From the NCBI GenBank assembly GCA_038093515.1, contig JBBPSI010000017.1, positions 1 to 64,000 on the forward strand: a stretch of 64,000 nucleotides of DNA, read 5' to 3'. Each line of letters begins with the position of its first letter. Position 1 is the stretch's first letter. The notes beneath the pieces were generated by a model, which did no database searches, was not told where the DNA came from, and saw only the letters and a program-made list of their open reading frames with translations. The stretch comes from Butyriboletus loyo (taxonomy: Eukaryota > Basidiomycota > Agaricomycetes > Boletales > Boletaceae). This document shows, piece after piece, positions 57,609 to 64,000 of the stretch. Position numbers and translations under genes: made by a program.

Positions 57609-58907
57609 TCAACACGCTTTTCCAGCTGCCTCATTCCCTTGCTCGAATACTTTTTCCAATAGTTGGTTGAACCGCTCCTTGTACTGGCCGCATACACCGT
57701 GCCCCGTTTTCTCCCAGCACTGATACTCTGCTTCAGGCATCTGACGCTTCAGATCCGCACCTTCCGTGTGAGGAATGAGTATGTCCTCGGCAGCACTGAG
57801 AATCAGCACTTTAGGCACGGACGCAGAGACTTTGGCAAGTCGGTCTGGTGCCATGCGATGAGTCAGACCTGCAGCCATTTGCCCGAGGGCACCCATGAGT
57901 GTTTGTGGTTTGGTGATCTCTATCCTGTGATGGAGAAGCTTCAGGTAGATTGGGTTAGAGTCACTTTGGTTCAACCCGAACAAATACCTCGTGCTGAACT
58001 TCTCTATTGGTTCGACCCTCTGGATCATTGTCTGCCAAAGAATCTAACCATTCGTTGGGGAACAACATTTCCTGGACGATTGAAATCCTCTGTTCCGGGT
58101 CAGATGTGGTGAGCAGCCTGGGTTAAAGGGTCAGACGAGCCCAAGATATAATGGGTGGGGATGATGTGACCTCGCAAAACGCAAACATCCGGACAGCTGA
58201 AACGTGTCGATCACTTGTTTTTGTCTCAAGACATCCTATACGCGCACATACCGAGGGCATTCTGACCCAAAAATCTGCACCGGCGCGTGTCACGACGAGG
58301 CTGAGCGATATGATTCGCTCGGGAATACGGTACGCGAGTTCTGAAGAGAGAGTTAGACGTCCCGTCACTGAGATACGAGTGAAATACCTTGAGCAATCAT
58401 TCCACCCAAAGATATGCCGACAACATGCAAACTACGATCCTCCGTCCATTGCAAGTAGTCGAGGAGGCAGAGGATATCTTCTGCCATCCCGCTTGACCTA
58501 TTGCAGAGTCAATACCTCACACCGACAGGAGTTGTGCACGAACGAATAAGGGCCCAAAGGAGACCCGCTCATGCCGACACCGCGATTGTCAAAGACGAGG
58601 GTGGTATACTGTACTAGCTTGCCAAAATGATCCACCTGAGGGAGCCAAGCAAAAGAGCTGGTGTTCATACTACAGATGAAATGAGTATCAACCGCGCGTT
58701 TTCGAATAATCTGGACAGTCACCCCATGATGAAGATGATTTTCTGTGGACCGCTGCCATGTACTTCAAAGTAGAGGGAATGACTTTCAAGAGGTTCGTGT
58801 TGGTGGCGAATCTGAGTGACTGGACACATGCCACGACGGGTGCATGTATGCGGGTCGAACATAGACTGATACTCTGGAACTACTTCTTGGTCCCCGAGGT
58901 TGGCCAT
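57609..58907 (-). CDS. Alpha/beta hydrolase fold protein, multi-exon
   Basis: Soluble serine hydrolase-like enzyme, substrate unknown. It starts MANLGDQEVVPEYQSMFDPH, then LYFEVHGSGPQKIIFIMG and (after a splice) SFAWLPQVDHFGKLVQ, TTLVFDNRGVGMSGSPLG, SSGMAEDILCLLDYLQW, HVVGISLGGMIAQELAYRIP (nucleophile elbow G-I-S-L-G), SLSLVVTRAG. The last exon has VPKVLILSAAEDILIPHTEG (Asp of the triad) and YQCWEKTGHGVCGQY (His). Four or more introns, one of them between the catalytic Ser and Asp. Similar to fungal proline-iminopeptidase-like or lactonase-type hydrolases; I would not narrow it further. Confidence 0.85.
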
Positions 58908-60580
58908 GGCAGTGGTCGTGTGAGATGACACGAAAGCCCCTGAAAACTCTGGGAACAAACACCGATATGTTGTTTGTTTATATGGCCAAGGTACTGACTA
59001 GTACATTTCTTCTTTCCTTCTCCTCCAGAACCATCAAACCATCCCAGATGTCTTATTTCCCGACCTCCTCGTCTTCGTCTTCCTCACATTTGTCACCTTC
59101 CATTTTATCCTTTACCAATCCCTCGCCCAAACTGGTCTCCAATTCAAAATATGTGAGACAATGGCATGAATAACACACCATTGTTTCACTTGTGTAAGTG
59201 CCCCTTAAGCACACCCTTTTTCCACTTTGGCTGCCTAAGCCAGCCCTCTTGCCCCAGGCACAGAATAGCCCAAACTGGTGCTTACCTAAGCAAATTTGAA
59301 GCAGTGACATCACCAGGAACATTACCAAAAGCAGCTACTACTCCTGCCACATTTCCACATTGGTAATCACATCAATTATATGTTTTGTTTCGCTTTTTCT
59401 TCTATTTCACTGCTTCCCCTGGCTGTATATATGATCTGAGGGTGGGGACATAATAAATAGACTATTCCTGCTGCTTATTTAGTACTCTGGAAGTCTCTAT
59501 AAACCATATATCAATATATAGACAAAAAAAAACAGATCTGCTTTTTTGAAATGTTTGACATATGAGCTTGCAAAGTACATGCCCAAATACTATTCTTATA
59601 TGTCTAGAAACACAAGTGGCTGAGATAAAAGCTGGTGATGATATGACATAGTCTCCTCCTGACCACCTTTTAACCCTAGGAAGCTGTACTGATGGCTGGG
59701 CTGGATCACTGATTAGTATGGATGCTCATTAAAACCTTGAATTCTATCATCACCCTCCACCCCCAGGGCTCTCTGAACTCTCTTAGAGCACTTTTTTCAC
59801 CTTTTAGATGATGGGGGTATAATAAATGACATATGACATATATACTATCTAGAGTTCTAGCCTACATAGTGATCCATTACTTCCTATTTTCACGAGTTTA
59901 TCCGGGCAGAATTGAAGCTGGGAGTGAGTGATTGAACATACAGGAAGTGTGGGAAATGAATTTGAAACTTAGGAGAGTGTGCAAAACAAATGCAAAACAC
60001 AACATTATGGCTTCCACACCATATTCGAATAGATATATACATTGTAGAAGCATGTTGTAACACATAGAACATTAATTCAATATTATAGAAACACCAAAAA
60101 TGCGAAAATGTACACAAGCCTGTGGTAGTACTATGATGCTTGAGCATCAATTCAGGCAAAGATTTAGGTTTGGTAGGAGATTTATTCAGGAACAATGAGT
60201 TTCCGGGGTATTTGTGATGGGGCTTGAGTAAATGTATACTTCTATGGTGCCTACTGCTCGCTACATAGTGTGACTCAAAGTGTCTATAGAGTGTGGCAGC
60301 ACACCCGCGGCCTGCTACCTAGTTTTACATAGTGCGCTGAAGTGCGGGCAAGATGTGTGGGTCGCTACGCACTACTACATAAGGATGGGAAGGCTATAAG
60401 GACTACAGGCGCTATGTTGACTACACAGCGCTACATTACACTTACCTTTTTTCCTGATGCAGGCTCGCAGTCAAGTCCCCCCGCCGAGTGGCTGAGCCAG
60501 TGTGTTCAATTGAAAATAGTATTACAAAAAACAAAAAAGCAAAAAAAAGAAGAAACTAATGGCACGTCCCATCGCAATGC
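58908..60580. repeat. AT-rich, CpG-depleted island with repeat remnants
   Basis: Gene-free stretch between the hydrolase and SPT16. From about 59160 to 59890 I count a single CG dinucleotide by eye, near 59389, whereas flanking genes have dozens per kilobase. Composition is A/T-rich with mono-strand purine tracts. From 60215 to about 60445 there is a different unit, a loose repeat built on CTACATAG/CGCTAC words. Open frames (59053-59328 and 59890-60195, both minus) have no TE-protein motif. I infer old mobile DNA decayed by CpG mutation; no termini were identified. Confidence 0.65.
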
Positions 60581-63500
60581 TCACCGCTTCCCATTCGCCT
60601 TGCCCTTTGCACCCTTTGCATCCTTTGCAGCAGCCCCCTTCTTCTTCGGTCTATCGTCATCTGAATCGTCCGACCCCCCGCGCGTCTTGGCGGCATCTGC
60701 CCGCTTCGAGTCCGCTGAAACGCAAGACACAAGCCCCCGTCAATGCTAACACGACCCACACCAAACATGACACATACATTTGGCCGCCTTGCGCTCAAGC
60801 TCGTCCCAATCATCCCCATCGGAGCTCACATCGTCATACGATCCACTCCCCGAATCGTCGCTCGCGTCCGACCCATCATAGACACTCTCCTCAACACTAC
60901 TCTCTTCAGAGACGAGGTCCTCTGGGTCTGCCTTGAACTCAGACTCCGTGTCAGATTCCTCCTCGGCATCGCTCTGTCGGCGAGAGACACGTTCAGCATC
61001 CCCAACGGCTTTGGACAACGAAATGAACACCGCACCTCTGCACTACCACCACTGAGGAAACTCCATCCGCCCTGCTGGAAGAAATCATACGGACTCTCGT
61101 TGATCGTCTTCATGATCGGTCCCCAATTCAAGTTGACAGGACCCTCGCTCAACGGAATATCGACAGAGCTAGACGCGTGACCCGCATAGAGATCAGCATA
61201 TACACAAGGGTGGCCCCAGAAGAACAACGTACTCGAGCCAATTCTTGACATCGTCCAGTTGAGCGTTCGGTATCGAGTTGATGTGGAGCGGCGTCTTCGT
61301 AAAATCCTTGAAAATGAAGACAAGATCGAATTGTTTGAGTGAGAACTGGACACGTTCCAAGGATGCAATTTCGATCTCGTTAAGAGTGACAACGAGAAAG
61401 GGAGGGTCGATGAGGTGGACGAGACATTCGGTGGTAGGTTGTAACCGAACGTTAGTTCGGAAAGGAACACCCTCGAAGGACAACTCTCGGAAAGGAATGT
61501 CGACCTCGACAGCTTCTCCGGTCTGTTCACAATGTAGTTAGGGTCCGGTACATAGCAAGTCAGTCCAACGTACCGAAGTTGAGGCGGCCTCTGCGATTCG
61601 CTCCGCAAAGAGCTTAAACTCCTTGTTAAGCATCTGCCTCCGTCTCCGTTCTTGTTGTTCCATCTCGATCTCATCCTCGTCACCGTAACGGTGCTTCCGC
61701 TTTCGATTACCCGTCTCATCAAACTGAACGTCGGAGGCCTCTCGAAAGAATTGGATATCCTAGATCACGCTTGATGAGGACGAGAGATATAGAGAGTAGT
61801 TCTCCCACTCACGTGTGCCTTCTTCTTTCCAATCATGATGGGTGCCCTGAGGTGAATATGGACGATCACCAGTAGCTCCTTGTCACAAGGCTGGAAGAAC
61901 AGATGCTTGATGTTGGCAAATAATACGTCTACCCAAACACGATCAGCCGGTCCATGTACATTCCGTCCGCTGTCAACCTACCAATCTTCTGAGAGCCCAT
62001 AGGCGATTGGTATCGCAGACCGTTTTGATGAATTTCGACTTCGCCCGGTAATCGTTTCCCGTCGAGAGCAGGCCGCACGAACACTTCGGGGACCTTGTGA
62101 GGTCTCCTCCCTTTGAGCTCTACTAGGACATCTTGCTCGACGACGTCTGCCATCTCCTTTTTTTGTTGTTCCCGCTTGTTGACCTCTTTTTTCAGATCCG
62201 TAATTTGTTTGGAAATTTGGTCAAAGCGGTGGCCATCTAACGAACGGTAGGTCACGGAGCGGACGAAAGTCGCGTCAGGATCCTCAAAGGGCTAGGTGTT
62301 GAATGACATGTTAGCGTGTCATAACGTATGGAGGAATGGAACGCACAGTCTCGTCCTTCTTTCCGGCGAGCTGACCAGGCGTCTGGAAATTAATACGAAG
62401 GTACGTATAGTCGCCCTCATCGTTTTTGCTGACATTTTTGATTGTGTTGATATGGAAGGGTACCGCGAACCCGTGCATAGGAAGGATGATCGTTTGAGCT
62501 TTGCGGTCGACGGATATCTTTGAGTCGCCTCAACATAGACATCCCAATGTATGTTACACGTCCAATCACTCACCCGCAAGGTCTCCGCTTCCTTTGGCAA
62601 TGCACCCTCACCCTTGTAGCTCTGAAACCGCTTCCACCCTTTCCCCTCCTTCTCACCAAACCCACCTCCTTCTTCCGAGTACTTGGCAAGACCAGCAGCT
62701 TGCAAACTTCCATGCAGCTCCGTTTGATGCTCCTTGATTTTGGCGGTCGTCGTCTGCAACACTTCATCTTGAACAGCACTGCGCGTCTTGTTACGCAATA
62801 CTTTTCCACCCACAGTCTTGTTCTTTCCAGGTGAACCGTTGACAACAGGTTTTGTCGGAGGTGCCTTAGCAACCTTTGACGGCTTTACATCCTCTTCCTC
62901 GGCTGTGTTCAGGAAGAAGAGCGTTTCTTTTGATGATTTGACGCCATCGGTGAGAAAGGTCGCCTTATCGGGACCCACTCGGACAGTATCGACAAGGTGC
63001 AATGCGTACCTACATCGAATGCGTCATAAGGCAATCGTTGGAAATGTTGTAGAGGACCCACTTCTTTCCAGACTCGTCCACGAGATCGGAGAATCCCAAT
63101 ACCAAATTGAACACCATACTCGTTTTGAGTTGGCGCCCGTTCTTAGATGAGAGAAGATACGCCGAGTCCCTGAACTCGATGCCAATCTATGACGCGGTCA
63201 ATTTCCCCCGACCTTGCGAAAATAACAAAGTGGACGTACTCCCGATCCCAGGTTCTTGACAAAGTTTTTCTCCAGCTCTGGCTTCTTCTCCCGGACATAT
63301 TCTACGGCAAACTGATACACATCGCGCAGCGTCTTTCCGTCCTTCATTTCTCGTACCACCTCAGACTGTAGGGAGACCAAGAGATTATAAATCACCTCTT
63401 GTTCCTGTGTAGAGTCAAGTACTGCTACTAGTGAGGCGAAGGTCTGCGCTGACCTTTGAGGGATCGACGATGATACTACGCCCAAGGTTCGCGCAGTAGC

Positions 63501-64000
63501 CTTTGTAACGCATCCCAACGGCGATAAGAAACACGCCCTTGTGAGCTATGAGATCTGTCGACGATTCGGCAGTCGAGCGAAGGTCGTAGCCTGTGCTCGT
63601 AGACCGAGATTGGATAATGGGAGTGTAACAGAACTCTGTCGCCCCCCAATCGACCTGAATAGGATCTTATGAGCATTACATGGACACGCACAATAAGCAC
63701 AAGAACGCACATCGCTCAGCCCACGTCCCTTGCTCCACACCTTCATATCGGGCCCTTTCGCACCTTCTTCATCCCCTGTTCCTATCCGCGACTCGATTTG
63801 GCCAGCGAATTGCTCGTGCGTGATCTTAGCTTCTTTGTCTAGTATCGTCTCGAGCTTGAGCACGATGTGCTGAATAAGTAGTGTCGACGTCAGGTTCGCA
63901 GCGGTGCGGATAATTTTCTGCCAAAGCAATATGAGAATACAAGTATCACCTCGTATCAGTTGGTGATCTCACTAGTTCGTCTTCGTCCCTGACCGCCATT
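60581..64000 (-). CDS. SPT16: FACT complex subunit SPT16 (N-terminus beyond the window)
   Basis: Histone chaperone for transcription and replication. Minus strand, entering at the right edge. From the edge: an aminopeptidase-like N-terminal domain ([24 protein letters not shown] near 63850, [32 protein letters not shown]), a middle domain with [19 protein letters not shown] and [38 protein letters not shown], and a Rtt106-like part ([40 protein letters not shown]). The acidic C-terminus is rich in Ser/Asp/Glu ([20 protein letters not shown]), then a basic tail, [11 protein letters not shown], with TGA at 60581. Many introns. One of the most conserved genes in the window. Confidence 0.93.

Noticed and set aside
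59890..60195. 101-codon minus-strand frame in the AT-rich island
   Set aside because: Low-complexity composition, no TE-protein motif and location in CpG-depleted DNA make it a chance frame.

Overview
The window is nuclear DNA of a filamentous basidiomycete, most likely an Agaricomycete. Genes are dense and carry many short GT-AG introns, mostly 50-75 nt. Several families are typical of mushrooms and their relatives: DUF6699 proteins, a DUF6533-type seven-helix protein and a furin-like cysteine-rich surface protein. Placement near Ceratobasidiaceae (Rhizoctonia-like) is a guess from gene style only. There are no prokaryotic operons, CRISPR arrays or confident tRNAs.

Layout, left to right. 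1-9.8 kb: 3' end of HIS7 (+), an HMG-box factor (-), a SAM methyltransferase (+), the translesion polymerase REV1 (-) and a PP2C phosphatase (-). 10-16 kb: a cysteine-rich membrane protein, calcipressin and a CCDC124-like ribosome factor, all on the minus strand. 16-21.5 kb: two DUF6699 genes (+) flank a decayed 5'-nucleotidase pseudogene (-). 21.9-25.4 kb: an unusual histone H3 (-) is divergent from the polyadenylation factor PFS2/WDR33 (+). 26-33 kb: a CBM21 protein-phosphatase-1 targeting subunit (-), adenylate kinase (+) and OST48/WBP1 (-). 33.5-42.9 kb: a WD40 protein (+), CDC42 (+), EMC4 (-), a short pogo/Fot-like MITE and SF3B4 (+). 43.5-51.9 kb: a DUF6533 seven-helix protein (+), a multi-pass membrane protein (+), a DUF6697-like protein (-), Rab11/YPT31 (-) and L-rhamnose mutarotase (+). 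52-64 kb: HRQ1 helicase (-), a small basic protein (+), an alpha/beta hydrolase (-), a CpG-depleted AT-rich island and SPT16 (-), which is cut by the window end.

Most genes are housekeeping: DNA repair (REV1, HRQ1), chromatin (H3, SPT16), RNA processing (PFS2, SF3B4), secretory pathway (WBP1, EMC4, Rab11) and polarity or calcium signalling (CDC42, calcipressin). They do not form a pathway cluster. No new multi-gene system is evident. The most interesting observations are the H3 tail (S10T, Q-T in place of A24-A25, two extra residues before the TGGVKK motif), a 5-nt microexon in Rab11 with other tiny exons nearby, a traceable 5'-nucleotidase pseudogene and a CpG-starved repeat island.
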